Shown one piece after another: positions 34,587 to 44,076 of a DNA stretch of 64,000 bases (positions within the stretch are counted from its first letter, which is position 1; each line of letters begins with the position of its first letter). The notes under the pieces are model-generated. The model was not told the DNA's origin. It worked only from the letters and a program-made list of their open reading frames with translations, and made no database searches. Source of the stretch: Carnobacterium viridans (GTDB lineage Bacteria; Bacillota; Bacilli; Lactobacillales; Carnobacteriaceae). The position numbers and the translations under genes are program-made. The stretch covers positions 558,001 to 622,000 of the forward strand of contig NZ_FNJW01000008.1 of the NCBI RefSeq assembly GCF_900102725.1, read 5' to 3'.

Positions 34587-34773
34587 TTGGTTCAAATCCT
34601 TTGCACTAGTGTTACAAGGCCTTGTACTCTTAGAGCATAAAGCTTACTCGCAAAATCAACAAGAAACCAAACTAGACAAAAATGCCTCCAAAATCTCTTA
34701 TTAAAGAGACTTTGAAAGCCATTGCTGTTTTTTTAAAAATTTAAAAATAAATCCATCATTAATGATGAAGAAA

Positions 34774-35034
34774 TCACTCAATCGCCATTAAATTATTGGT
34801 GACAGAAGCCAATTCTCCTTCATAGGCCTTTGTTGTTTCATTAAATGTTAAAGACAGTAACAACTGTTGTTCTATTGATTCACCCTCTTTAGGCAACGAA
34901 CGATAAACAACTGTTACATTTGTCAACTGTTCATTTCCCATTGAATGCAACCTAAACTGAAGCTTTTCGCTCACTTTAACTGCTTTTGGTTCAACTTTAA
35001 TTCTTCCGGCAACGTCAGTCTGAATGATCGTTGC
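34774..35034 (-). pseudogene. Remnant of a surface-protein Ig-like domain
   Basis: The open frame runs from 35034 and includes IKVEPKAVKVSEKLQFRLHS, NVTVVYRSLPKEGESIEQQL and FNETTKAYEGELAS, resembling one bacterial Ig-like or adhesin module of the form 'x-V-x-Y-x-S ... Y-E-G'. No ATG exists; the only start is a GTG at 34974 with no ribosome site, and no signal or anchor is present. I read it as the surviving end of a larger surface protein gene. A weaker view is a tiny standalone protein. Confidence 0.4.
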
Positions 35035-35106
35035 TCACTAGAACGAGCTAGTTTAACGCAATCCACCAGTTAATCAATCGTTTTAGAGCAATTGACACCA
35101 AATAGA

Positions 35107-35135
35107 CAAAAAAACTGAGCTCTGCCTCTCAGTTT
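35107..35135 (-). terminator. Minus-strand terminator in the 35-kb gap
   Basis: AAACTGAG and CTCAGTTT flank TCTGCCT-like loop sequence; the minus strand continues into seven T. It suggests a leftward transcript ending here. Confidence 0.65.
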
Positions 35136-35349
35136 AACTTTTACTAATGTATTCAATTTTTTGATTTTCTTAGCAATAAACTTTGAATAATTATTAAACA
35201 TCATCTTTACGTAATCTTATTTTCTAATAAATCAAACAGGCTTTTACTGGCTTTGTCATAATTTGTTCATTACTAAAAAAAATTTAATTCAATTTTTTTG
35301 ATTTTTAATCTTTTCCAATAGCGTTTATGCTAAAATAATTTGAATTCGT

Positions 35350-35634
35350 TTAAAGATTCACATTTAAATGAATCGTTTGAAGGATTTGTTCAACATTATT
35401 CTTAACAACAAAAAAATGGATTTCCTTAGCTATCCAACTGTTTAAATCATCAAACGTATAGTTGTTCTTACGCAGGACTGTATCGATTGGACAATCTATA
35501 TCACCATCAGCATTTATTAAAACATCGTCAGCATCGACGGTTAGCCATATGGTTTCATGTCTTCCCTTTATGACATAAAAGTAGTCTGTTTGTTGAGTAC
35601 TGTTTGGTTTAATTAGTTGCTCTTTGTTCGTAAT
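35350..35634 (-). CDS. Possible 94-residue gene with no NTG start (ATT start or decayed)
   Basis: An open frame of 94 codons runs between stops at 35350 and 35640 and reads ITNKEQLIKPNSTQQTDYFY, continuing FDDLNSWIAKEIHFFVVKNN and ending LNVNL. It contains no usable ATG, GTG or TTG. An ATT at 35634 lies 7 bases after GTAGGG. No family recognised. Either an ATT start (as known for infC) or a 5'-damaged gene. A minus-strand terminator lies about 215 bases downstream. Confidence 0.35.
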   Translation of the reverse strand: MTNKEQLIKPNSTQQTDYFYVIKGRHETIWLTVDADDVLINADGDIDCPIDTVLRKNNYTFDDLNSWIAKEIHFFVVKNNVEQILQTIHLNVNL

Positions 35635-35798
35635 AACTTATCCCTACTTTCTATGTACAACTCGTGTAATGTTTTTTAATATGAGTTTGATTGATCTATC
35701 TAAACTTGAATCAACTCTATAATTAGTATAACGGGTATTAACAGCTACACGACCAAACGTTACAATAATAACTGGACTTATTTCTAGGAGGCTGTCAA

Positions 35799-36719
35799 AT
35801 GACTGACACAAATGTTCCCATTGGTTCTACATTAAAGAAAATCAGAGAAAATAAAGGCTATACACAAAAAGAAGTTTCAGATCATACTATGGCTCGTTCA
35901 ACGTATACAAAGTTTGAAAATGATGATATCACTCCTACACTTTCCAAATATCTCGCTATTTTGGATCATATGGATATGTCTCACGAAGAATTCATCTATT
36001 TATTAAACGACTTTGAATTAGGACAGAAAGAAACGATTCTTTATTTGTTTAAACAATTAGATAAAAATCCAACACTTGAATTAATTTATGAAATCATTGA
36101 AAAAGGCGAACTATTGGTGCAAGACCGCTACGATCAATTGACCCTTGACATTTTAAATGCTTGTCGTGGATATGCGGTTTTATTTGAGGAACAAAATTTA
36201 GCTAAAGCTAAAGATTATGCTCAAGAAGTGTGGAATAGAATGGAAACATTGGATAAATGGTACCTAGCTGAATTGCACATTATCAATAGCATTTTGTACT
36301 TATTCGACAGTGACACTGCTGCTCTATTTACAGAAAGAGCCCTTGAAACATTAACTCAATACCAGCATCTTGATGAAGCGAGGAATTTAAAAATTAGTTT
36401 CTTACTGCATTTAACCAATCTCCTGATGATGGACCAAAAATACGAACAAGCCTTGTTTTACATCAAGCAAATGGAGACTGAAAGTGCTCGGATGGATTAT
36501 GCGGTTATGCTTGCGACTGCCTTGGTTCGTAAAGAAGTCTGTATGAAAAAAGTCGATGATACATCTGAACCTGGACTCATTGATCGAGCTGTTCGTATTT
36601 TTGACAGTTTAGATAAACAAAACTTAAAAGAATCAGTATTAAAAGACCCCGAAAACTTTTTGAATCTTTATTCGCAATACCCCGCTGATGAAATAAAAGA
36701 TGAACTTATAACAAACTAA
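35799..36719 (+). CDS. Rgg/MutR-type transcription regulator
   Basis: A 306-residue regulator: N-terminal XRE helix-turn-helix (residues 8-65, GSTLKKIRENKGYTQKEVSD and STYTKFENDDITPTLSKYLA), then a helical TPR-like domain, as in Rgg, GadR and MutR proteins. Many of these are governed by short peptides; I found no convincing peptide gene next to it. AGGAGG precedes the ATG. Targets are unknown, but the candidate ATPase pair is the nearest locus. A terminator follows. Confidence 0.85.
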   Translation: MTDTNVPIGSTLKKIRENKGYTQKEVSDHTMARSTYTKFENDDITPTLSKYLAILDHMDMSHEEFIYLLNDFELGQKETILYLFKQLDKNPTLELIYEIIEKGELLVQDRYDQLTLDILNACRGYAVLFEEQNLAKAKDYAQEVWNRMETLDKWYLAELHIINSILYLFDSDTAALFTERALETLTQYQHLDEARNLKISFLLHLTNLLMMDQKYEQALFYIKQMETESARMDYAVMLATALVRKEVCMKKVDDTSEPGLIDRAVRIFDSLDKQNLKESVLKDPENFLNLYSQYPADEIKDELITN

Positions 36720-36735
36720 ACAATTAACTTAGAAA

Positions 36736-36776
36736 CAAAAAAACTGCCGATTGAAAAATCTTTCGGCAGTTTTTTT
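36736..36776. terminator. Bidirectional terminator after the Rgg gene
   Basis: AAAAAAACTGCCGA pairs with TCGGCAGTTTTTTT; it serves both the Rgg gene and the converging 175-residue gene. Confidence 0.92.
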
Positions 36777-36812
36777 ACCCATTTTTTAAAAATTCCTAAC
36801 TCGATTAATCTT

Positions 36813-37340
36813 TTACCTCAATAATGTAGTGAAATCTTGTTCTCCTGATTTTAAATCAATCTTAGAATGATACTCCTGTAAACATCTTATTAAATAATCA
36901 ACATCTGAAAAATGATGTCGCATAAATTTTTCAGTTTTTACATTTTTTATGTTCATCACTTGTTTACAATAATCACTTGGCTTTTGGTATCCTTTACTCG
37001 ACTGTCGTTTAAATCTATCGTATTGACCCATTCCTATAATAACTAAAATTTCTATTTCGGGTCTTGTAATAATGGGTACAACTTCACTTACCTGCTCTTC
37101 ATATGGTGCAGATATTTTAAAACCTTCATTTTTTTTATCGATTACGCGGATAACCTTTATCTTTTTTTCATAATCTTGATTTAAATAGTTAGATTGAAAC
37201 TGCTTTGGTTTGATTCTCTTAATTAGTTCTTCATTTAAAAGATCTTCTTTGTTAAAAATCAATTTATTTGCATCCAACAAGATTTCAATTATTACTTTTT
37301 CAGCTGTTCCTTCATATATACAGGCAATAATTTCTCCCAT
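36813..37340 (-). CDS. Candidate Toprim-like partner of an OLD/AbiL-type ATPase
   Basis: A 175-residue protein starting MGEIIACIYEGTAEKVIIEI; the E-G-x-A-E step resembles the first acidic motif of Toprim/RloB-type effectors in AAA-ATPase defence pairs. A later segment RPEIEILVIIGMGQYDRFKR carries further acidic residues. The family is not firmly recognised. Its ATG overlaps the stop of the ATPase gene by one base (TAATG), so the two are translationally coupled and very likely act together. A terminator lies just downstream. Confidence 0.6.
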   Translation of the reverse strand: MGEIIACIYEGTAEKVIIEILLDANKLIFNKEDLLNEELIKRIKPKQFQSNYLNQDYEKKIKVIRVIDKKNEGFKISAPYEEQVSEVVPIITRPEIEILVIIGMGQYDRFKRQSSKGYQKPSDYCKQVMNIKNVKTEKFMRHHFSDVDYLIRCLQEYHSKIDLKSGEQDFTTLLR

Positions 37341-38497
37341 TAATTTTTACCATTTTTAACAGTTTCTTCATTCGCTAATCCTTTGATATACTTTTTCAGT
37401 TCCATTGTTGCTCTATATTGGGGAGCTGTCCCCTTAATATAATTTGAAAGATAGACTTCGCTTTTTTTCAAATCGTTTCTTTTTACTTTATCAGAATAAT
37501 TGACAAGCTCATTTTGGCTCTGATTATTACGATCTTTTAAGGTAATGTATATATTATCTTTTCGGTTGAATTCATCTAAAAGCTCACTATAATGTGTTGA
37601 AAAAATCAAAGTAGCTCCATTAGGATTTAGTTTTTCATCTTTAAATAAATTAAAAATCGTTGTTATAATTGTTTTATTAAAGTGATTTTCAATTTCATCT
37701 ATTAAAACATATCCTCCATTTTCTATAGATGAAATAATTAGACTAAAAACATTAATTCCTTTTATCGTTCCTGATGATAAATATTTTTCTAATTCTAGAA
37801 TGCTGCTGATAAAAATTTCTTGTTGATGATAGAATTTTAAATAGGTTCCGCCATTATGAGCATTTCGTACATATTCAATACTTGAATCAAAAAATTTGAT
37901 GACTTCTTGAGGAACATTCCAATTGGGCATATAAAAATTATAGTTTGTTAAATTTAAAGAATTCCCAACATACATCGGATTGTTTTTTGTTTGAACAACA
38001 TTAATACTGATATCTTTAGCTAAATACTTTTGATCAAGATCTGATCGTATAACTAACAGTTCTTTATCATGAAATACATACAATTCTTTCTTAGATGTCA
38101 CTTTTTTGCTATCTTTAACTCTGATTGTTTCTTCAACAAACTCATATTCATTAGTTTCATTAAGTTTAACTGTTGAATCTAATTTAAATATATGATTGTT
38201 ATCATAATAAAAAACTGTAAATTGAATCCTATCTCCAAGCAAATACTTCCCGTCAACTTCATTTAACTGTTTATTTCTAAAAAATACATCGAAAATAATG
38301 GATAGATAGTTTAAAACGGTTGTTTTACCAGATGCATTAATACCAGCAATTGCAAAACTATTTTGAGAATAGATGTTGGAAAATAAATGATTTAGATTTT
38401 CTTTATCGATAACTTTATCTTGAGCGGTAAAATCAAATTCAATTATCCCATCTTTAAAGATATTGTTTCCTTCTACAATTATTTTAAGCAATTTCAT
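37340..38497 (-). CDS. AAA ATPase, OLD/AbiL/RloA-like
   Basis: A 385-residue SMC/ABC-type ATPase: Walker A GINASGKTTVL (about residue 45), Walker B GGYVLIDEIENHFN and switch histidine FSTHYSELLDEF. The coiled-coil part expected in long SMC proteins is missing, which is typical of RloA, AbiLi and OLD-like ATPases. These families pair with a nuclease or Toprim effector in anti-phage systems such as AbiL, PARIS and Gabija. ATG 38497 follows GAGGTG by 6 bases. Defence is inference from architecture. Confidence 0.78.
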   Translation of the reverse strand: MKLLKIIVEGNNIFKDGIIEFDFTAQDKVIDKENLNHLFSNIYSQNSFAIAGINASGKTTVLNYLSIIFDVFFRNKQLNEVDGKYLLGDRIQFTVFYYDNNHIFKLDSTVKLNETNEYEFVEETIRVKDSKKVTSKKELYVFHDKELLVIRSDLDQKYLAKDISINVVQTKNNPMYVGNSLNLTNYNFYMPNWNVPQEVIKFFDSSIEYVRNAHNGGTYLKFYHQQEIFISSILELEKYLSSGTIKGINVFSLIISSIENGGYVLIDEIENHFNKTIITTIFNLFKDEKLNPNGATLIFSTHYSELLDEFNRKDNIYITLKDRNNQSQNELVNYSDKVKRNDLKKSEVYLSNYIKGTAPQYRATMELKKYIKGLANEETVKNGKN

Positions 38498-38638
38498 CTC
38501 ATTCACCTCTTTCATATAGTATATCATTCATCATTTTTATTACAAACGAAATATACGTTTAAACATCTAACTTTTTGATATTTAATTGAGTTTTTAACAT
38601 TTTTAAACAACTTAATCGTTTATTAAAATTATTCAAAT

Positions 38639-38678
38639 AAAAACGACCTAACTCTTTTATTAGAGCTAAAGTCGTTTT
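38639..38678 (-). terminator. Terminator ahead of the ATPase gene, serving the remnant genes
   Basis: On the minus strand AAAACGACTTTAGCTCT pairs with AAGAGTTAGGTCGTTTT, followed by T-rich sequence. It isolates the remnant genes at 38762-39075 from the ATPase. Confidence 0.75.
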
Positions 38679-38761
38679 ATAGTGTCATTCTTCAATGTGG
38701 TACGTGAGGTGTGGAAAAGCAATTTAGTCAGCACAAATGGCTATAAACGGTTAACTATATA

Positions 38762-38842
38762 TTAATACGAATTTAACTTCTCTTGTTCTGTCATCACTAG
38801 CAATTGTTCCTCTACCGTTTGCGTGAACTCTTTAAAATTCAT
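38762..38842 (-). pseudogene. Short coupled open frame, probably a truncated gene
   Basis: A 26-codon frame starting ATG at 38842 and reading MNFKEFTQTVEEQLLVMTEQ then EKLNSY. Its ATG overlaps the stop of the upstream remnant (TAATG), the pattern of coupled genes. It ends early, so it is either a microprotein or the start of a lost gene. Confidence 0.3.
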
Positions 38843-39075
38843 TAATATTGATACCCTTTCATCAACTCTTTTTGTTCTGGTACATAAAATGGTTTGGTTC
38901 GTTGATTACGTAACACTTCGTCGAAAATGCCTTCTTCAAGAACTGATTCATGAACAGCATAGTCACTATGAAAATAAATAAATAATTTCCCCAGTTCTTT
39001 TTCATTTTCTCGAATTGTTATTTTTGCTTTTTCAAGTTTTAATTGTGTCTTATTTTGCTGATTGTAAATCTTATT
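38842..39075 (-). pseudogene. 5'-truncated gene remnant
   Basis: Seventy-seven codons open from a stop at 39076, with no start codon, reading KLEKAKITIRENEKELGKLF, then YFHSDYAVHESVLEEGIFDE, then RTKPFYVPEQKELMKGYQY to the stop. The missing N-terminus and the coupled short frame behind it suggest a deleted operon. Family not recognised. Confidence 0.4.
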
Positions 39076-39188
39076 CTATTAATGAACAGTTAATAGTTAT
39101 TTCAACTTTAGTGTAACAAAAAATATCTCCACATCCAGTCATTAAAATAAGCTATTCCTTACTCTCTTTTTCCCTACCATGAATATGA

Positions 39189-39242
39189 TTGAGTTTCTGA
39201 GACATCTATGCTAAACTAGCAGCGTTAAAGAAAGCGTTTTCT
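39189..39242 (+). promoter_or_regulatory. Promoter and cre site of the malate operon
   Basis: TTGAGT (39189-39194), 17-bp spacer, TAAACT (39212-39217). AGAAAGCGTTTTCT at 39229-39242 matches the CcpA operator closely and lies just downstream of the start point, consistent with carbon catabolite repression. Confidence 0.7.
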
Positions 39243-39291
39243 TACGTTTCTTTGTTCATTTATACACAAAAAAATCAAGGAGGACAACAGT

Positions 39292-40398
39292 ATGTCAAGT
39301 TTTGTGGAATGGGATTTTTTGACTGAGTTTGTTGAAAAAGCTTTTATGGCTTATGGGATTCCAGAAGCCGATGCAAAAATTTGTACCGATGTTCTATTGC
39401 AATCTGATAAAAAAGGGATTGAAAGTCATGGAGTCAATCGCTTTAAACCAATTTATATTGATCGAATCAAAGATGGGATTCAAAATCCAATCACGGAATT
39501 CGAAATCGTACGCGAAACTCCAACAACTGCTGTAGTTGATGGCCATGATGGCATGGGACAAGTGATTGCTCACCGTTCGATGCAAATGGCAATTGATAAA
39601 GCTAAACAATATGGTATGGGTATGGTCGCAGTGAGAAACTCGACACACTTTGGCATTGCCGGTTACTACACTGATATGGCAGCAAACGCTGGTTGTATTG
39701 GGATGACAGGAACAAATGCCCGCCCTTCTATTGCGCCAACGTTTAGTGTGCAAAATAAACTGGGTACCAATCCCTTGACGGTAAGCTTTCCTACAGATGA
39801 GGAATTTCCATTCTCACTTGACTGCGCCACTTCTATTATTCAACGAGGAAAAATTGAACTTTATGAACGTGAAGGAAAAGATACTCCAGCTGGCACCGTA
39901 ATTGGACATGATGGATCTGCACTGACCGATTCGCCTACTATTTTGAAGGCACTTCAATCTGGCGAAGCTGCTCTTGCTCCATTGGGAGGCATTGGAGAAA
40001 ACCTTTCTGGTTATAAAGGATACGGTTATGCCACCATCGTTGAAGTGCTTTCTTCTGCTTTACAACAAGGGAATTTCTTAAGCTTATTATCTGGCATTGG
40101 AGAACACGGAGAAAAAATAAAATTCCATTTAGGCCACTTCTTCATTGCCATTGATACTGAAGCCTTTATGGGACTAGACAGTTTCAAAAAAACAGCCGGT
40201 GATATCATGCGTGAATTGCGCGCTGCAGAAAAAGCTCCAGGTGCAGAACGAATCTATACTGCTGGTGAAAAAGAATATTTGATTTGGCAAGAGCGCAAAA
40301 AAACAGGTTTACCTGTTAGCGAACCGGTTCAAAAAGAACTGATTGCGATTCGCGATGATGCTGGATTAACGGATTACCGCTTCCCATTTGAACAGTAA
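39292..40398 (+). CDS. Ldh family (type 2) malate/L-lactate dehydrogenase
   Basis: A 368-residue NAD(P)-dependent oxidoreductase of the malate/ureidoglycolate/sulfolactate dehydrogenase fold, with SHGVNRFKPIYIDRI, the catalytic histidine in NSTHFGIAGYY, the nucleotide-binding GTNARPSIAP and LGTNPLTVSFP. The family oxidises or reduces 2-hydroxy acids. The next gene is malic enzyme, so malate is the likely substrate. AAGGAGG precedes the ATG, and the upstream cre site indicates CcpA control. Confidence 0.88.
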   Translation: MSSFVEWDFLTEFVEKAFMAYGIPEADAKICTDVLLQSDKKGIESHGVNRFKPIYIDRIKDGIQNPITEFEIVRETPTTAVVDGHDGMGQVIAHRSMQMAIDKAKQYGMGMVAVRNSTHFGIAGYYTDMAANAGCIGMTGTNARPSIAPTFSVQNKLGTNPLTVSFPTDEEFPFSLDCATSIIQRGKIELYEREGKDTPAGTVIGHDGSALTDSPTILKALQSGEAALAPLGGIGENLSGYKGYGYATIVEVLSSALQQGNFLSLLSGIGEHGEKIKFHLGHFFIAIDTEAFMGLDSFKKTAGDIMRELRAAEKAPGAERIYTAGEKEYLIWQERKKTGLPVSEPVQKELIAIRDDAGLTDYRFPFEQ

Positions 40399-40409
40399 GG
40401 GAGATTACT

Positions 40410-41582
40410 ATGGATAATAAAAAAGAAGCCTTAGCGAAACATTATGAATGGAATGGAAAATTTGAAATCAATAGCCGAGTACCGTTAATTACTCGTGAAG
40501 ACCTCGCACTTGCTTATACTCCAGGCGTAGCGGAAGCTTGCTTGACCATTGAAGAAAACCCGGATAAAGCTTATGAACTGACACGTAAAAACAACTTGGT
40601 TGCAGTCATTACGAATGGAACTGCAGTGCTTGGTTTAGGTTCTATCGGCCCCACAGCATCTATGCCAGTCATGGAAGGCAAATGTGTGTTGTTTAAAGCT
40701 TTTGCAGATATTGATGCTTTTCCTATCACTATTCAATCAAAAGAGGTAGACATCATTGTACAAACTATCGAGCAGATCGGGAACAGTTTTGGTGGAATTA
40801 ATCTTGAAGATATCGCAGCTCCTGAATGTTTTGAAGTTGAGCGTCGCTTGAAAGCTTCATTGGATATCCCAGTGTTTCATGATGATCAACACGGAACCGC
40901 TATCGTCGTTGCAGCCGGATTGATTAATGCATTAAAATTAGTTCATAAATCTTTTGAAACGATCAAAGTCGTTGTTAATGGAGCAGGATCAGCCGGTATC
41001 GCTGTCGCAAAACACCTCTTAAACTTCGGTGTACGCAATTTAATTTTAACCGATAAAGCTGGTATTTTAGCAAATGATACTCCTAACTTAAACAATGAAC
41101 AACAGCACATGACCACCGTTACCAATTTAACGAACCAGCATGGCAACTTGAGTCACGCGTTACAAGACGCGGATGTTTTTATCGGCGTATCTGTCGCAAA
41201 CATCTTAACACTAGAGATGATTCAGAACATGAAGCCAGATCCGATTGTTTTTGCTATGGCAAATCCTGTACCGGAGATTATGCCTGATTTGGCAACTGAA
41301 TCTGGTGTTGCTGTTATAGGGACTGGGCGCAGCGATTTTCCTAACCAAATCAATAATGTCTTAGCTTTCCCTGGAATTTTTAAAGGTGCACTCAGTGTTC
41401 GAGCTTCCGATATCAACGAGGCTATGAAAGTCGCAGCCTCTCATGCGATCGCTTCCCTTATTGCCACTGATGAATTAAGAGCAGATTACGTCATTCCTGG
41501 TGCTTTAGACCCACGAGTCTGTCCTGCCGTTACTAAAGCCGTTAAAGAAGCTGCTATTAAGACAAGAGTTAATCGAATTTAA
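40410..41582 (+). CDS. NAD(P)-dependent malic enzyme
   Basis: Oxidatively decarboxylates malate to pyruvate. The 390 residues match the short bacterial malic enzyme: [16 protein letters not shown], the NAD motif [16 protein letters not shown], the metal-site run [16 protein letters not shown] and [15 protein letters not shown], and [13 protein letters not shown]. Start 11 bases after the dehydrogenase stop with AGGGAG. The two genes form a malate-use operon with a strong terminator behind. Confidence 0.93.
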   Translation: MDNKKEALAKHYEWNGKFEINSRVPLITREDLALAYTPGVAEACLTIEENPDKAYELTRKNNLVAVITNGTAVLGLGSIGPTASMPVMEGKCVLFKAFADIDAFPITIQSKEVDIIVQTIEQIGNSFGGINLEDIAAPECFEVERRLKASLDIPVFHDDQHGTAIVVAAGLINALKLVHKSFETIKVVVNGAGSAGIAVAKHLLNFGVRNLILTDKAGILANDTPNLNNEQQHMTTVTNLTNQHGNLSHALQDADVFIGVSVANILTLEMIQNMKPDPIVFAMANPVPEIMPDLATESGVAVIGTGRSDFPNQINNVLAFPGIFKGALSVRASDINEAMKVAASHAIASLIATDELRADYVIPGALDPRVCPAVTKAVKEAAIKTRVNRI

Positions 41583-41597
41583 GATCTCTTACTCTAC

Positions 41598-41650
41598 AAA
41601 AAAAGTCTATTAACTACCATTTACTAAATTGGTGGTTAATAGACTTTTTT
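41598..41650. terminator. Terminator of the malate operon
   Basis: AAAAAAGTCTATTAACTACCA pairs with the complementary arm ending TTAATAGACTTTTTT; nearly perfect stem of about 20 bp. Confidence 0.93.
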
Positions 41651-41715
41651 CTTTTAATATCAAATTTATTAAACTCTGCTCTTATAACGAAGAAAGCTTT
41701 TGTACATATTAATTT

Positions 41716-42006
41716 TTAATACATATCACTTAACCAATTATTTGCCTTATAAGCATTCACCATGTTTTGATTATGTTCATCTGTCGCATAGTTCATTTCT
41801 ATCGGTCTTAAATGGATAGCAACAGTCTGTTCTGCTTCATTTTTATCTACTGAAATTACCTCAATTTCATCGGGATCCACAAACATAGAATCTTTGATAA
41901 AATCTCCTTCTTGAGGAATACTAGAAGACTCAAAAGGTTTTTGCAATGTAATTACTTTCTCATCAGGGGTTTTTACATGAATCGTACGATATAGTGTCAT
42001 TTCCAT
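41716..42006 (-). CDS. Hypothetical protein
   Basis: A 96-residue soluble protein, no family recognised. It starts MEMTLYRTIHVKTPDEKVIT, then SIPQEGDFIKDSMFVDPDEI, and is acidic. GGAGG lies 7 bases before ATG 42006; the long frame start at 42081 lacks a ribosome site. It follows mtnN by about 120 bases on the same strand and may be part of that transcript. Confidence 0.65.
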   Translation of the reverse strand: MEMTLYRTIHVKTPDEKVITLQKPFESSSIPQEGDFIKDSMFVDPDEIEVISVDKNEAEQTVAIHLRPIEMNYATDEHNQNMVNAYKANNWLSDMY

Positions 42007-42128
42007 TGTGTTTCCTCCAAAAGTTCTGTCTTTAAGTAAATCATAACATACCTTTGGAAACTGGACGAGTAGAACACTCATATTTCAGACAGGTTTAAAA
42101 TCATTTGCTAATTCGAGTGCTAGTCTAT

Positions 42129-42806
42129 TTAAAGACTAGCTAGTGTTTTTAAAACAGCATCGGTCACATTTTTTGCTGATAAGGCTAAATTATCATTGAA
42201 AGCTTCATCTGCTGAAGCACCAGCACTATCCGAAATTGATTTTATAGAAAGTAATTCATAGTCTCGATAAGAAATCGTTTGTGCAATTGCAGCAGCTTCC
42301 ATATCTAGAATCACAGCTTCAGGAAAGTGCTGTTTCACTTCTTTGATTTTATGGTCATCAGCATAAAATGAATCTGACGTGATAAGGTGACCGATTTTCA
42401 CCTTATATGCTGTTTCTACGTCAATGACATATTTTGATACATCAGCTGAGTACGACGCTGGCATCTGAGGAATTTGACCTTTTACATAACCAAATATCGT
42501 TGCATCCGCATCATGATAAGTAAAGTTGTCAACGTATAATACGTCACCAATTGTTAGTGTATCTGATAATGAACCAACTACGCCATAGTTTATAAATAAA
42601 TCTACTTGATAATTCTCAAGTAAAATAGATGCCCCAATAGAAGCATTCACTTTACCAATTCCGCAACGCACGATAATTAATTCATGCTGTTTATAAGAGC
42701 CGTTTCTTACTTCAATTTTTTTGCGACTATCTACTAACTCAGTATTTAGTTGTTCTAATAATGGTGCCAATTCTTCTTCCATGGCAACAATGATTCCAAT
42801 TTTCAT
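42129..42806 (-). CDS. mtnN: 5'-methylthioadenosine/S-adenosylhomocysteine nucleosidase
   Basis: Hydrolyses MTA and SAH to adenine and the thio sugar, part of methionine and methyl-cycle recycling and the source of the AI-2 precursor. The 225-residue protein has MKIGIIVAMEEELAPLL, the catalytic ILDMEAAAIAQ and the SISDSAG containing the catalytic Asp. GAGGTGG precedes the ATG. It follows the MetE-like gene by about 75 bases, so both are under the T-box at 44077. Confidence 0.95.
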   Translation of the reverse strand: MKIGIIVAMEEELAPLLEQLNTELVDSRKKIEVRNGSYKQHELIIVRCGIGKVNASIGASILLENYQVDLFINYGVVGSLSDTLTIGDVLYVDNFTYHDADATIFGYVKGQIPQMPASYSADVSKYVIDVETAYKVKIGHLITSDSFYADDHKIKEVKQHFPEAVILDMEAAAIAQTISYRDYELLSIKSISDSAGASADEAFNDNLALSAKNVTDAVLKTLASL

Positions 42807-42879
42807 TTTCCACCTCTTTTTATTTATCGATGCGTCACCTCATCAATTTTCAATTTCAAACTATTATCTGTTTATGTGT

Positions 42880-44025
42880 CTACGCTTCTTCTCCCCAAAT
42901 TTCTTCAGCAACTGATTTAACAAATTCAACTTTTTTCCATTGTTGTTCTTCTGTAAGAATATTGCCTTCTTCCGTTGAGGCAAAACCGCATTGTGTACTT
43001 AAGCATAAGCGATCAAGCGTAACATACTTAGCCGCTTCCTTGACGCGAGCAATAACCGCTTGGCGATCTTCTAATTCGCCGCTTTTAGACGTTACAAGTC
43101 CTAAAACAACTAATTTATTGTCAGAGACTTTTGCTAAAGGTTCAAATCCACCAGAACGATCCGTATCATATTCCAAATAATAAGCTTGAACATTTTCTTG
43201 ATCAAACAATGGTGTTGCTACGGTATCATAAGCTCCTGTTGCAACCCAAGTTGAATGAAAATTGCCGCGACAAACATGCGTATTTACCGTTAAATCATCA
43301 GGAAAACCAGCTATTGCTGCATTATTGACTTCAAGATACAAGGCCTTAAGTGTTTCTCTAACTTCATCGCTATTTGTTGCATCTGTGCCTGGCAGCTCCC
43401 TCGCTACCAACATACCCCAAGTACAATCATCCAGTTGTATCGTACGGGCTCCTGCTTTGTATAAATCGTGAATGACTTGTTGATAAGCATTCGCAACTGC
43501 TTCGACAAGCTGTTTATCTGTCGGATAGAATTGACGTGTTGCTTCAACGTTTCCCGGACTTAATAATTCTTTTATGCATTGTGCTGGCGCAGGAATAGTT
43601 TGTTTGACTTCAATGTTTTCTGAAGTATGCTCGCGAGTAAATTTGAAGTCTTCAACAAATGGGTGCTTTTCTCCTGAAATAAGTCCGGTCACTTTTGCTG
43701 TTTCTGCTCTTGTATGCTCATCAGCAAACTGATAACCTCCTTCTTCAAATTTACTAATGCCATTAAATCCCCAAAAGAAATCTAGATGCCACCAGCTGCG
43801 ACGAAATTCTCCATCTGTTACAGCTTTTAATCCTGCTGCTTCTTGTTTTTTGATCAAGTCAATGATTTCACGATCTTCTACTGCTTTGAGCTCTTCAGCT
43901 GTAATTTGATTGTTTTGAAAAGCTGCTCGTGCTTCTTTTAATGTTTTAGGTCTTAAATAACTTCCTACAATATCGTAACGAAATGGTGACGTTGTTCTGC
44001 CTTTTGTTTTAATTTTTTCTGTCAT
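42880..44025 (-). CDS. MetE C-terminal-type methionine synthase homologue (YxjG/YxjH)
   Basis: A 381-residue zinc protein of the cobalamin-independent methionine synthase family but lacking the N-terminal half of MetE. It has YDIVGSYLRPKTLKEAR, TDGEFRRSWWHLDFF, the zinc ligands in NTHVCRGNFHSTW and STQCGFASTEEGN, and QLDDCTWGML. It likely transfers a methyl group to homocysteine from an unknown donor. A methionine T-box leader precedes it, and mtnN follows. Confidence 0.88.
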   Translation of the reverse strand: MTEKIKTKGRTTSPFRYDIVGSYLRPKTLKEARAAFQNNQITAEELKAVEDREIIDLIKKQEAAGLKAVTDGEFRRSWWHLDFFWGFNGISKFEEGGYQFADEHTRAETAKVTGLISGEKHPFVEDFKFTREHTSENIEVKQTIPAPAQCIKELLSPGNVEATRQFYPTDKQLVEAVANAYQQVIHDLYKAGARTIQLDDCTWGMLVARELPGTDATNSDEVRETLKALYLEVNNAAIAGFPDDLTVNTHVCRGNFHSTWVATGAYDTVATPLFDQENVQAYYLEYDTDRSGGFEPLAKVSDNKLVVLGLVTSKSGELEDRQAVIARVKEAAKYVTLDRLCLSTQCGFASTEEGNILTEEQQWKKVEFVKSVAEEIWGEEA

Positions 44026-44076
44026 GATTCATTCCTCCAATAATTTTTTATTTGTCTAATGAACAGATATTTTTCC

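Noticed and set aside
35641-35798. Short hydrophobic peptide gene for the Rgg regulator
   Set aside because: Only a 17-codon frame without ribosome site and without peptide-pheromone features was found.
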